Shown: piece after piece, positions 35,314 to 43,456 of the stretch
Layout of the letters: each line of letters starts with the position of its first letter
Numbering within the stretch: the first letter of the stretch is position 1
Source: Chitinophaga polysaccharea
Lineage (GTDB): Bacteria; Bacteroidota; Bacteroidia; Chitinophagales; Chitinophagaceae
Length of the DNA stretch: 64,000 nt
NCBI RefSeq assembly: GCF_007829335.1
Contig: NZ_VIWO01000001.1
Span: 1,178,001-1,242,000, forward strand
Direction: 5' to 3'
Notes under the pieces: generated by a model
Told to the model about the DNA's origin: nothing
Databases searched by the model: none
Seen by the model: the letters and a program-made list of their open reading frames with translations, nothing else
Translations under genes and position numbers: made by a program

Positions 35314-35533
35314 ATGAAACAGACCAACAGTTACCCCCGTATTTTCAAAAACTTGCTGGCAGAACAGAGACAATATATTAAATACGTAACCGTCGCTGAA
35401 GATGGCATAGATATCCTCCACACTTACGCATGAGGAACGAGAGTTTTGGAACGCCTACGGAGTGGGTATTGTAAAAGCCATCAGTGTTAGTGCCGGCGAT
35501 TCTACCGTAACCACTCCGCAGTCGATCGAATAA
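35314..35533 (+). pseudogene. small gene split by a one-base shift
   Basis: The first frame (35314-35433) encodes 39 residues starting MKQTNSYPRIFKNLLAEQ and ending HTYA at TGA. From that TGA, skipping one base, the next frame reads EEREFWNAYGVGIVKAISVS and ends SIE at TAA 35531-35533. The two pieces look like one ~72-residue protein. A single-base insertion explains it, so it is called a pseudogene; programmed +1 frameshifting at UGA, as in prfB, is a less likely alternative, and a sequencing error is possible. Family not recognised. Confidence 0.55.
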
Positions 35534-35568
35534 CTGTTTACCACCATTTTATCAAACCATTAGTGCAA

Positions 35569-36135
35569 ATGCCTGAAGTACTTATATCTGAAGTGTACCA
35601 GATTACTAACCGCGTTACAGGACAAGTCATAAAGTTCCTGAAATCTACCGACGATACTGCGGGGGAATACCTGGAAATGGAGGCTACCTATCTTCCCTTT
35701 TCTTCCGAACCTCCCCTGCACTACCATCCTGCCCAGGAAGAATTTTTCCAGGTAGAAGAAGGAGAGCTGACCATACGTTTGAATGGAGAAGTAAAAATTT
35801 TAAGGAAAGGAGCCAGGGTACATATTAAACCTAACATAAGGCATAGCATGTGGAATTCCGGTTTTAAGCCCACTGTCGTGAACTGGAAAATTGTTCCCGC
35901 CATGAATACGGAACAGTTTCTTCGTACCATGACCCGGCTTTCTAACCAGGGAAAAACCGACAAAAAGGGAATGCCCTCCTTCCCCGTTTTACTATTCCTG
36001 TTGCAAAAATACAGGAAAACATTTCGGCTGGATACCCTCGCTGGTATTTCACTGCAGCTATTGTGCATTTTATTGTTGCCCACTTTCTTTGTACGTAATT
36101 ACAAAAAAAGATTTAATAACCCCTCACATCTTTAA
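35569..36135 (+). CDS. cupin domain protein with C-terminal membrane segment
   Basis: The ATG at 35569 gives 188 residues (a GTG two codons earlier is also in frame). Residues ~40-110 form a single cupin: PPLHYHPAQEEFFQVEEGELTIRLNGE with the His-X-His-Glu metal set and KGARVHIKPNIRHSMWNSG with the last His. From ~155 the chain is hydrophobic (LDTLAGISLQLLCILLLPTFF) and then basic, suggesting a membrane anchor not usual for small cupins. Catalytic role unknown. It follows the frameshifted gene at 35314. Confidence 0.8.
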   Translation: MPEVLISEVYQITNRVTGQVIKFLKSTDDTAGEYLEMEATYLPFSSEPPLHYHPAQEEFFQVEEGELTIRLNGEVKILRKGARVHIKPNIRHSMWNSGFKPTVVNWKIVPAMNTEQFLRTMTRLSNQGKTDKKGMPSFPVLLFLLQKYRKTFRLDTLAGISLQLLCILLLPTFFVRNYKKRFNNPSHL

Positions 36136-36149
36136 AGAACAATTCAACA

Positions 36150-36610
36150 TGAAGAAAATTTTACCGCTATGCGTATTTTCATTGGCATGCTCTCTGGTAT
36201 CAACTGCCCAGCTGAAAACAACGCAAAAGCAAACCTGTTGTTAAAAAAAAGGTGGAGAAAACAGCGGCTAAACGAGCCCCCGGAACCGTAAGGAAAACAA
36301 CGATTAGCACTACAAACGCGGCCGCAGTGGCTGTTGCGCAGCCCAGTGCGGCACCATGCTGCAGAAGCCATCTTCAAATTCAGAGGATACCATGGCGTAG
36401 GCACCGACATGACCCTGGCACTGATGTATGAATATCATGGAGCTATTCCTGTAGACGGACTACGCTGGTATGCCGGCGCTGGAGTATTCGGCGGGCATTT
36501 CCGGCTGAAAAACAAATACCTGGCAGCCAGCGGTTACGTTTAACGGTGGTTATGTAGACAGCGGATTTTCAGCAGAATACGGAGGAATTAGTGTGAAGTA
36601 TACATTTTGA
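36150..36610 (+). pseudogene. decayed outer-membrane protein gene
   Basis: It opens with a good signal peptide (MKKILPLCVFSLACSLVSTA) but stops after 31 codons. A shift of frame continues as KKKVEKTAAKRAPGTVRKTT and then NAAAVAVAQPSAA; another shift gives AEAIFKFRGYHGVGTDMTLA, MYEYHGAI and LRWYAGAGVFGGHFRLKNKY; a third gives GGYVDSGFSAEYGGISVKYTF at a TGA at 36608. The KYTF end is typical of a beta-barrel C-terminus. At least three frame changes mark it as a degraded barrel protein. Confidence 0.7.
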
Positions 36611-36696
36611 CGATTGATGAGCGAGCACCTGGATGGCGTATGCTGTCTGGGTGTTTGTTTACTTCTTTTTTTATAAAAAGGAAATACTGTTAGTTG

Positions 36697-37416
36697 TTAG
36701 TTGCTCTTTAGTCTTTTGTGACACTCTGTTTTATAATTTCTGCCAATAGGTAGTTCAATGCCGAGCAGCTCTACAGAATAGGCATGATAGCTTTCTATTT
36801 TATGCGTAGATACAATGAATGACCGGTGTATTCTCATGAATTTTTCTTCCGGTAACAACTCTTCCAACAAGCTGATTTTCTGTTTTGATATCAGTACTTT
36901 ATCTTTAAGAACTACTTTGATGTAGTCCTTTAGACTTTCAATCCAATAGATGTCGGCTACATTTACTTTCACCATCTTTCTTTCCACACGCAGGTAAAGG
37001 AATACATCATTTTTTTGTTCGGTTGCTTTTTCCGAGATCGTAATTTTCGGGTTAGTTACTTTATACAAAGCAAATACTTTATCGACTGCTTTCAGGAAGC
37101 GGTCAAATGGTATGGGCTTCAGCAGGTAATCAACGGCGTTGAGATCAAATCCTTCCAGGGCGTAGTCCTGGTAAGCCGTGGTAAATATTATTTTGGGTGG
37201 ATGCTTCAGGCTCCGGATAAAATCAGTGCCTAATAGTCCAGGCATTTTGATATCCAGGAAGATAAGATCCACTTTATGTTGTTGCAAGAGCTGGAAAGCT
37301 TGTATAGCATTATTACATTTAGCAACCAGTTCTATCTCCTGGAAATTTTCAATATACTTTTCGATAATCTCAATCGCATGTGGCTCATCATCCACGATCA
37401 AGGTTCTTATTTTCAT
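36697..37416 (-). CDS. LytTR-family response regulator
   Basis: A 239-residue protein: CheY-like receiver 1-~120 with phosphoacceptor Asp55 (LIFLDIKMPGLLG), conserved Thr/Lys positions (FTTAYQDYALEGF; DYLLKPIPF), and a LytTR DNA-binding domain from ~135 (DIYWIESLKDYIKVVL, RIHRSFIVSTHKI). It binds direct-repeat promoters after phosphorylation by the kinases encoded just upstream. It overlaps the first kinase gene by 29 bases. Confidence 0.95.
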   Translation of the reverse strand: MKIRTLIVDDEPHAIEIIEKYIENFQEIELVAKCNNAIQAFQLLQQHKVDLIFLDIKMPGLLGTDFIRSLKHPPKIIFTTAYQDYALEGFDLNAVDYLLKPIPFDRFLKAVDKVFALYKVTNPKITISEKATEQKNDVFLYLRVERKMVKVNVADIYWIESLKDYIKVVLKDKVLISKQKISLLEELLPEEKFMRIHRSFIVSTHKIESYHAYSVELLGIELPIGRNYKTECHKRLKSN

Positions 37417-38479
37417 GAGGTATTAAATTTTGTTTCAGGTCCAGGTCAAGAATAACGACAAACATTTCTTCTTCCTCGAAGATCTGTAATTGATGGGCAT
37501 ATGGGAACAATAGTTCCAACCGCTTCTGCACGTTGTTTAGTCCTATTCTTCCTACTTCCTTATTGCTATTGGCCGATGTGCTGGCCGGTTTACTATTGGA
37601 TATTTTAAATTTCAGCCGGTTGTTTTTTAAGTGCAGGTCCATATTGATCCATGCGTCTTCCACTGTTTCGCTGGTACCGTGTTTAAAGGCATTTTCAATG
37701 AGCGGCAGCATCAGCAGCGGTGGAATTTTTTGCCCATTCATTTCTCCTATAATACTGAAGTTGAGATCGAGCCTGTCTTCATACCGCAGCTTTTCCAGTT
37801 CCACGTATCGCATCATGATCTCTACATCGCGTTTCAACAGCACCTGGTCGGTACCGCATTCGTATAGCATATACCGGAGTATATCTGACAGGCCAAGCAC
37901 AATAGTGGGTGATTGCGGCGATTGCTGCAGAGTAAGGGCGTACAGGTTGTTGAGGGTATTAAAGAGGAAATGGGGATGTATCTGGCTTTTCAGGGCGCTT
38001 AATTCCGCTTGTGTACTCAGCTGTTTTTTCTCAAACCACATTTTAATGAATTTGAGAGAAATAGCTACCCAGATGACCATGTTGCTTTGTTCAAAGGCAT
38101 TAATGAGATATATCGGTTTAAGTAACTGTTGCAGGAAAGTGCCATTCAGTTTATGCCATGTAAAGGCAGGGTTTTTCTTCAACATTTGCTGCATGATATA
38201 AGGATCGGCCAGCGTGATTTCTATTAGCCTGAACAGAAATCCTGCGGTGAGGGCGCAAGCAGTTAATACCAATGCCAGCTGTACATATTTCTTGCGGTAA
38301 AGAAACCGCGGAATAGCCCAGTAGGCCACTGTATAGAAGTAAGCCCATTGCAGCGGCTGAAACATCATGATCACCAGGAAGGCGGTACCATAATCAGGAA
38401 GACCTGCGCCATAGAATATGGTGAGTATGAGGGTGACAACCGACCAGAAGATAATATGATGTAGTGTGCTCTTATTCAT
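37388..38479 (-). CDS. LytS/YehU-type sensor histidine kinase
   Basis: From ATG 38479 (MNKSTLHHIIFW; a start 4 codons earlier is also in frame) about 363 residues. Four membrane helices occupy roughly residues 10-150. The H-box is SALKSQIHPHFLFNTLNNLYALTL, and IPPLLMLPLIENAFKHGTSE carries the ATP-binding N-box of the LytS kinase group. The gene overlaps the LytTR response regulator, so they form a pair; a second kinase of the same type lies immediately upstream. Confidence 0.93.
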   Translation of the reverse strand: MNKSTLHHIIFWSVVTLILTIFYGAGLPDYGTAFLVIMMFQPLQWAYFYTVAYWAIPRFLYRKKYVQLALVLTACALTAGFLFRLIEITLADPYIMQQMLKKNPAFTWHKLNGTFLQQLLKPIYLINAFEQSNMVIWVAISLKFIKMWFEKKQLSTQAELSALKSQIHPHFLFNTLNNLYALTLQQSPQSPTIVLGLSDILRYMLYECGTDQVLLKRDVEIMMRYVELEKLRYEDRLDLNFSIIGEMNGQKIPPLLMLPLIENAFKHGTSETVEDAWINMDLHLKNNRLKFKISNSKPASTSANSNKEVGRIGLNNVQKRLELLFPYAHQLQIFEEEEMFVVILDLDLKQNLIPHENKNLDRG

Positions 38480-38550
38480 TTGCCAATGCAAAGGTACCTA
38501 TCAGAGAAGTGTGCTGCTGCAACTGAAGATAGACGGTGTTGTTTTGTCGA

Positions 38551-40428
38551 TCAACAACCGGTTTGTGCCGGGGTGGCATAGCCAGGATCCGGTTTCAGCT
38601 TCAGTTTCATAATGACGGCAAATACTTCTTCTTCGTTAATAATTTTAAGTTCGTGTTGCCCGGGATAAAGAATATCCAATCGTTTCCGGATATTCAGCAA
38701 CCCAATGTTGCCAAAGGCCGACGATTGCGCATGATGGTCGCTGTCTGGCAACTTGTTATTGGATATTTTAAAAATGAACTGATCCTGCCTGGCTTTTGCG
38801 GAGATGTTGATCCATCCATCTTCCATCAGTTTACTGATACCATGTTTAAAGGCATTTTCCACCAATGGGAGGATCAACAGGGGGGCCACGTTAAACTGCG
38901 CCAGGTGTCCATCCATATCCATATTAATTTCAAGCTGGTTCTGATACCGGATTTTTTCCAGTGAAATATAACGTTCTATCATCCTGATTTCCTTTTCCAG
39001 GTTGACAGTAGATGTGTTGCATTCATACAGGATGTACCGTAGTATTTGTGATAGCTCCAATACTACTTCCGGCGACTTATCAGATTTGCTGAGACTGAGT
39101 GCGTATAAGTTGTTGAGGGTGTTGAATAAAAAATGTGGATGAATTTGTGCTTTCAGCAGGTTAAGTTCTATCAGCTGGTTTTTATTCCGGTAGATCAGGT
39201 AGATAATCAGGCAGATGCTGATCAGCCCGATGATCAGGATGATAGCAATGAGAATGACGCGGTTTTTATTTTGCAGCTGTACGTTTTTATTACTGAGTTG
39301 TAATTGTTGCTCTACGATGGCTTTTTCTTTTTGTGAAGATTGGTATTTTATCTCTGCTTCATGAATGGCTCTCTGGGTGGTTTCGTTGAGGATCGTATCG
39401 TTGAGTGTATTGTATTTTTTCCACAGCTGGAGTGCGATATCGGGGTGTTTTAATTTTTCCTGGATAGCCGCGCCTAACAGGTATACTTCTTTCAGGTCAT
39501 TTTTAGGCATGAGCGCTTCTGCGGTGGGGAGTACCAGGTCATAGTATTTTTGAGCGGTACGGGGATCATTTAATCCATCGTAGGAAGTTGCCAGGCCATA
39601 ATTGGTATACATTTCAAAGTCGGGGTCAGGATCGGCTTTAAGTATATCAGCGGCTTTTTGGTAATAACGAAGGGCTTCCCGGTTATTTTGTGTTTTGTTG
39701 TTGATATCTCCAAGATTGACGAAGGCGTGTAACAGGAGGCTGCGATCGTTGAGTTTTTCCGAAATGTGTGTTACCTGCTGGAGATGTTGCGCAGCGCGAT
39801 TGTACTGGCCATTTATCACTTCGCTGTTGGCAAGGTTAACGATGCTTTTGGCCCATTGGAGGCTGTCTTTTAGCAAGGCGGCTATTTGGGTACTTTTTTC
39901 TGCGTAATAAAGGCTGTTCTTTTTATCGTTCAGGTCTACGAATATAGAAGCCAGGTTATTGTAGTTTCTTCGCAGGCTGGCAGAATCTTTCTTGTATTCA
40001 GCAATTTTAATGGCTTTGAGCATGTTATCTGCTGCCAACTGCAGGTTACCAAGGCAACGGTACTGTACGGCCATATTATTATAGGCGTTGGCGATGACCT
40101 GGTCGTTTTTTAGTTGTTGACCGAGGGCTAGTTGTTCCTCGCTAATCCGGAGTGCTTCCGGATAGCGTAACCGGGTATACAGGAAGTTGGCATAAGCCTG
40201 CATGGATTTAATGGTTTGAGCAGTCTGGTGGCTTGTTTTGGCTAATGTCAGCGCTTTTTTTATATAAGTTTCGCTGGAATCAAATTCATTCCTGTCCATT
40301 TTCACAGTTGACCATTTCAGCCAGTTATCAACGGTGATGCTGTCTGCTGCGGCAGACTGCCCGTAGATTGGCTGTAATGACATACAGCATAGTACAAGGA
40401 TATAAAGAGTACGTATACAGTACAACAT
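38551..40428 (-). CDS. TPR-containing LytS-type sensor histidine kinase
   Basis: A 625-residue kinase. A signal peptide (LYILVLCCMSLQPIYGQS) is followed by a periplasmic array of about six to eight TPR units (residues ~40-370), one membrane helix (~395-415, ILIAIILIIGLISICLII), then the LytS-type H-box QIHPHFLFNTLNNLYALSLS and N-box FNVAPLLILPLVENAFKHG. The TPR domain presumably senses a protein ligand in the periplasm. It is on the same strand as the membrane kinase and the single response regulator, with a 71-base gap, so two kinases may feed one regulator. Confidence 0.93.
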   Translation of the reverse strand: MLYCIRTLYILVLCCMSLQPIYGQSAAADSITVDNWLKWSTVKMDRNEFDSSETYIKKALTLAKTSHQTAQTIKSMQAYANFLYTRLRYPEALRISEEQLALGQQLKNDQVIANAYNNMAVQYRCLGNLQLAADNMLKAIKIAEYKKDSASLRRNYNNLASIFVDLNDKKNSLYYAEKSTQIAALLKDSLQWAKSIVNLANSEVINGQYNRAAQHLQQVTHISEKLNDRSLLLHAFVNLGDINNKTQNNREALRYYQKAADILKADPDPDFEMYTNYGLATSYDGLNDPRTAQKYYDLVLPTAEALMPKNDLKEVYLLGAAIQEKLKHPDIALQLWKKYNTLNDTILNETTQRAIHEAEIKYQSSQKEKAIVEQQLQLSNKNVQLQNKNRVILIAIILIIGLISICLIIYLIYRNKNQLIELNLLKAQIHPHFLFNTLNNLYALSLSKSDKSPEVVLELSQILRYILYECNTSTVNLEKEIRMIERYISLEKIRYQNQLEINMDMDGHLAQFNVAPLLILPLVENAFKHGISKLMEDGWINISAKARQDQFIFKISNNKLPDSDHHAQSSAFGNIGLLNIRKRLDILYPGQHELKIINEEEVFAVIMKLKLKPDPGYATPAQTGC

Positions 40429-40551
40429 AAAAGATTCCTGTGGCTATCAATAATAATAAAAGTCCTGTGGTAAGCAAGATAATACAGTCCAGGGGCTGTT
40501 CCTCCAATCATCGATATAAGGTAAACTTTGGTCGATTAACTGCAATATAGG

Positions 40552-40584
40552 GCAAAAAAAGAGGCCAACATAGCTGGCCTCTTT
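40552..40584 (-). terminator. terminator of the gene at 40604
   Basis: Stem AAGAGGCCA / TGGCCTCTT with a 7-base loop; on minus it is followed by a T-run (complement of 40552-40558). It lies 20 bases past the stop. Confidence 0.85.
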
Positions 40585-40603
40585 TCTTAATATGTTAGCT
40601 GGA

Positions 40604-40999
40604 TTAGTGGTTCCATTCCAGTCCGGCTGTATTGAATTCCATGATTGCGGAGCCGTTATCGAAAAATTCGGCTTGTACGAATACTGTTTTTGCCGTTTTC
40701 AGTTTAGCCAGCAGTTTAGCTGCGCCCTGAAAAAACACGACGTTGGAGCTGCCATCTGCTGCGCCGGTAACATTGATCGTTTGCGCGGCGCCGCCGTCAA
40801 AACGGATGTTTATTTTTCCGTTTCCCAGTCCATGTGCCGCCATAATCTGGCCTTTGGTAACGGAAAGGGCTATGTCAGTGGCGCCGGTACTACGTTTAAT
40901 AATGCTTAGCGTGGCTACAGAGCCGCCATTGTAAGGGAATTTAAAGTCCAGTTCGTCCTTCGCATCTACCTGTGCATAGAAGTTCTTTTTAGAAGTCAT
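40604..40999 (-). CDS. conserved beta-rich protein; N-terminal start unclear
   Basis: The ATG-started part is 131 residues: KNFYAQVDAKDELDFKFPYNGGSVATLSIIKR, IALSVTKGQIMAAHGLGNGKINIRFDGGAAQTINVTG and a C-terminal LEWNH. It has the beta-sandwich look of small secreted accessory proteins. The same frame stays open upstream to 41173, encoding a Thr/Ser-rich linker and WKYSEEEDKMTSKKN, which looks like the real domain start, so Met at 40999 is probably internal. There is no ATG, GTG or TTG in that extension. The gene is either 5'-truncated or uses a rare start such as ATT (41170). Function is unknown. Confidence 0.6.
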   Translation of the reverse strand: MTSKKNFYAQVDAKDELDFKFPYNGGSVATLSIIKRSTGATDIALSVTKGQIMAAHGLGNGKINIRFDGGAAQTINVTGAADGSSNVVFFQGAAKLLAKLKTAKTVFVQAEFFDNGSAIMEFNTAGLEWNH

Positions 41000-41179
41000 T
41001 TTATCTTCTTCTTCAGAATACTTCCAGGCGCTGGGAGTGGTTTCAGTTGTAGTGGTGCTGGTACTGCCGGAGGTAGCTCCTGCTTTTGTGCTATCTGTGG
41101 AGGTAGTGGTAACGGTTGTTTTGTCTTTGGAACCACTAACAAGGCCTCTAGATATCAGGATAAGGCCAATTGATTAAAT

Positions 41180-41216
41180 AAAAAAAGCCGGTAGCTATCA
41201 GCTGCCGGCTTTTTTA
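41180..41216 (-). terminator. terminator of the lipoprotein gene at 41240
   Basis: Stem AGCCGGTAGCT / AGCTGCCGGCT (41186-41211) with A-run before and T-run after, so it works on both strands. It lies directly upstream of the open frame at 40604-41173, leaving no room for a separate promoter there. Confidence 0.85.
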
Positions 41217-41239
41217 TCTACGAACGGTTGTCGTTATTC

Positions 41240-41890
41240 TTATTCTTTATTGAATGTACGTACTGACGTACCAAAGCTATTGTTGATAACCACCCATTTA
41301 AGTGTAACAGCGCTACCTGGTCCTCTGATAATGGAGGTGTTTTTAAACGACATTGCTCCAAGTGGAGTGTTTTGTTCAGTTCCAACAAAGGTATTTCTGT
41401 CAAGAAAACCAATATAAAATGGGAAAACAAAGTTGGGGTCATTGGCTACTCCTCCTGGGTTTTCCACAACGTATAACCCTGTTGCCACTTTGGTAACCGT
41501 AATTTCAACGCCGTTAGTGCTCCTTTTGTAGGTACCACTGATGTCATCCGCAGCGTCAGCATAATTGCTGATCAGTACGTGCCTGGTAGCGTTGGTCTGA
41601 TAACCATAGGAATTTACGGCATGGTAATTTACCGTATACACGCCACCTTCAGCAGTGTTTACATTTTGGGATACCGGTGTAAGGTCGGTTGTTTTATTGG
41701 CTGCGCTATCAAAGGAGGTAGCTCCAGGGTCAGTATAAGTGCCACCAATCGGGAACACTACGTTAGGTCCACCCTTCATAGTGATTTTGGGATACTGTGG
41801 AGTTACTACCTGGGTGATCACTCCTTCTGAGTTCTTTGTACAGGCTGTAAACAAGAGGCAACCTGCAAAGAGAATATATAATGCTTTCAT
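41240..41890 (-). CDS. surface lipoprotein with Ig-like fold (DUF5011/5012-like)
   Basis: A 216-residue lipoprotein with a lipobox Cys17 (CLLFTACTK). Residues ~35-105 read as an Ig-like repeat (FPIGGTYTDPGATSFDSAAN, GGVYTVNYHAVNSYGYQTNATRHVLI) like the DUF5011/5012 domains found beside SusD genes; the C-terminal half is a beta-rich domain of unknown family. It follows SusD and SusC on the same strand and is probably part of that surface uptake unit. It has its own terminator. Confidence 0.85.
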   Translation of the reverse strand: MKALYILFAGCLLFTACTKNSEGVITQVVTPQYPKITMKGGPNVVFPIGGTYTDPGATSFDSAANKTTDLTPVSQNVNTAEGGVYTVNYHAVNSYGYQTNATRHVLISNYADAADDISGTYKRSTNGVEITVTKVATGLYVVENPGGVANDPNFVFPFYIGFLDRNTFVGTEQNTPLGAMSFKNTSIIRGPGSAVTLKWVVINNSFGTSVRTFNKE

Positions 41891-41963
41891 GAAAATCTGT
41901 TAATTGTTAAAAGAAAATATTGACCCGATATCATCCATGCCAATAGTTACTAATAGCTAATTT

Positions 41964-43433
41964 TTACTGCGCCCACCATACTTTATCGTACACAAAATGG
42001 TTGGTTTTAGGTGCATTTACGTTCCTTGTCATTTCCGAACTAGGATAGAGGAATATACCCGGCATCCTGTTGGCACCAATAATAGAACCTTGAGACACTA
42101 TGAAGAAGGAAGGGAAACCGGTTCTTCTCCATTCTGTCCATGCTTCTATGTTCTGCGTGCCGCACATAGCAGCCCATTTCTGTGTAATAATAGCTTCAAG
42201 TTTCTGAGCGTCGGTACCAGTTGAAGGATATTTAACTCCATCCTGTACAATGTAATCACCATAACCATCTACCTGGAAGGCGGCAAAATTGTACCGAACA
42301 CCTCTGTTATAGAAGCTATCTGCCGGAGTACCGGTAAGCCAGCCTCTAACGGTTGCTTCTGCCTGCAGGAAGTTAGCCTCGTAATCTGTCATAACTCTTA
42401 CCGGAGCGAAAGCAGATTGAGGATCATTGGCATCGCCACCAGTGATAGCAGTCGGCGGTGAAACGATGGTAGTAGGCGGGTTACCGAAGCTACCCTGTGG
42501 TATACTGGAAAAGTTACCATTGGGTGCTGGTCCGTAGAAGGCAAAAATTCTGGGATCGTTATTTTCATTGAAGAAATTGAAAGCAGTAGAGCTGGCCACC
42601 AGGTTTTGTGTTTTATCCAATACTGGGCCTGCAATAGCTCCATACAGAGGATTTTGTTGTCCTCCTGTGGCATTAAAATTCTGCATAGCAGATTCTCCTG
42701 GTCTGATGAATTCTGCCCCCTGCAATGATTTAACGATATTGGCCGCTCTTGCTGCATCTTTTTTTGCCAGGCGTAAACCGATCTTTAATTTCAGCGTATT
42801 GGCAAAGCGAAGCCATTTGTCCATCTTTCCTCCATAAATCAGATCGTCTGGACCAGGGTTTACTGCATCATTTACGTCGATCATATTCCTGGCGGTATCA
42901 ATCATCTTTACTAAACCGTCATAAATATCACTCTGGGCGTCATATTTTGGAAACAGGATGCGAGTGACAGCGTCTCCCTGCAGCGTTTGGCTATATGGTA
43001 CATCTCCCCATAAGTCGGTGGTTAATTGGAATGCGTAGACTTTGAGGATAGTAGCTAATGCTACATACTCCTTTTGCTTGGTGGCATTTCCTTTTTCTAC
43101 TACTTTCTGGAGGTTCTCCAAAGCATCTACCTGCAAGTTGAGCCAAACGTTATCAAAGTCACCCTGTGCCGGAACATATTGGTCCAGGGAATTGTATTGA
43201 TTGGAAGTCGGATTCTGCGTCCAGTACTGGGCCCAGATGCCACCATTGATCGCCAGTGTATTACCAAGGGCATATGTCAATCCCGTTTCCGCTCCGGGCA
43301 ATAACAAATTAGCTGGTACATCAACCGCGTTATTGGGATCAGTATTAACATCCAGGAACTTTTTGCACCCCCCTGTAAATATCAGGAGGACTGACAAAGA
43401 GAGTGTTGAAATTATATTCGTTTTTTTCATCAA
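41964..43433 (-). CDS. SusD/RagB-like outer-membrane lipoprotein
   Basis: A 489-residue lipoprotein (lipobox Cys23 in FTGGCKKFLDVN). The sequence follows the SusD-like type 2 pattern: FLDVNTDPNNAVDVPANLLLPGAE, INGGIWAQYWTQNPT, FQLTTDLWGDVPYSQTLQG and DKWLRFANTLKLKIGLRLAKKD, and a C-terminal ITQKWAAMCGTQNIEAWTEWRRTGFP. It forms the lid over the SusC barrel and captures a glycan or peptide ligand. The gene is 23 bases after susC. Confidence 0.95.
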   Translation of the reverse strand: MMKKTNIISTLSLSVLLIFTGGCKKFLDVNTDPNNAVDVPANLLLPGAETGLTYALGNTLAINGGIWAQYWTQNPTSNQYNSLDQYVPAQGDFDNVWLNLQVDALENLQKVVEKGNATKQKEYVALATILKVYAFQLTTDLWGDVPYSQTLQGDAVTRILFPKYDAQSDIYDGLVKMIDTARNMIDVNDAVNPGPDDLIYGGKMDKWLRFANTLKLKIGLRLAKKDAARAANIVKSLQGAEFIRPGESAMQNFNATGGQQNPLYGAIAGPVLDKTQNLVASSTAFNFFNENNDPRIFAFYGPAPNGNFSSIPQGSFGNPPTTIVSPPTAITGGDANDPQSAFAPVRVMTDYEANFLQAEATVRGWLTGTPADSFYNRGVRYNFAAFQVDGYGDYIVQDGVKYPSTGTDAQKLEAIITQKWAAMCGTQNIEAWTEWRRTGFPSFFIVSQGSIIGANRMPGIFLYPSSEMTRNVNAPKTNHFVYDKVWWAQ

Positions 43434-43456
43434 ATTAATTTTTTAAGGCCCTTAAA

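Noticed and set aside
35185..35421. 78-codon minus-strand ORF before the cupin gene
   Set aside because: It lies antisense to the frameshifted plus-strand gene, which has the more protein-like text.
41174..41216. possible separate promoter for the gene at 40604
   Set aside because: The interval is filled by the terminator of the lipoprotein gene, leaving no space for promoter elements.
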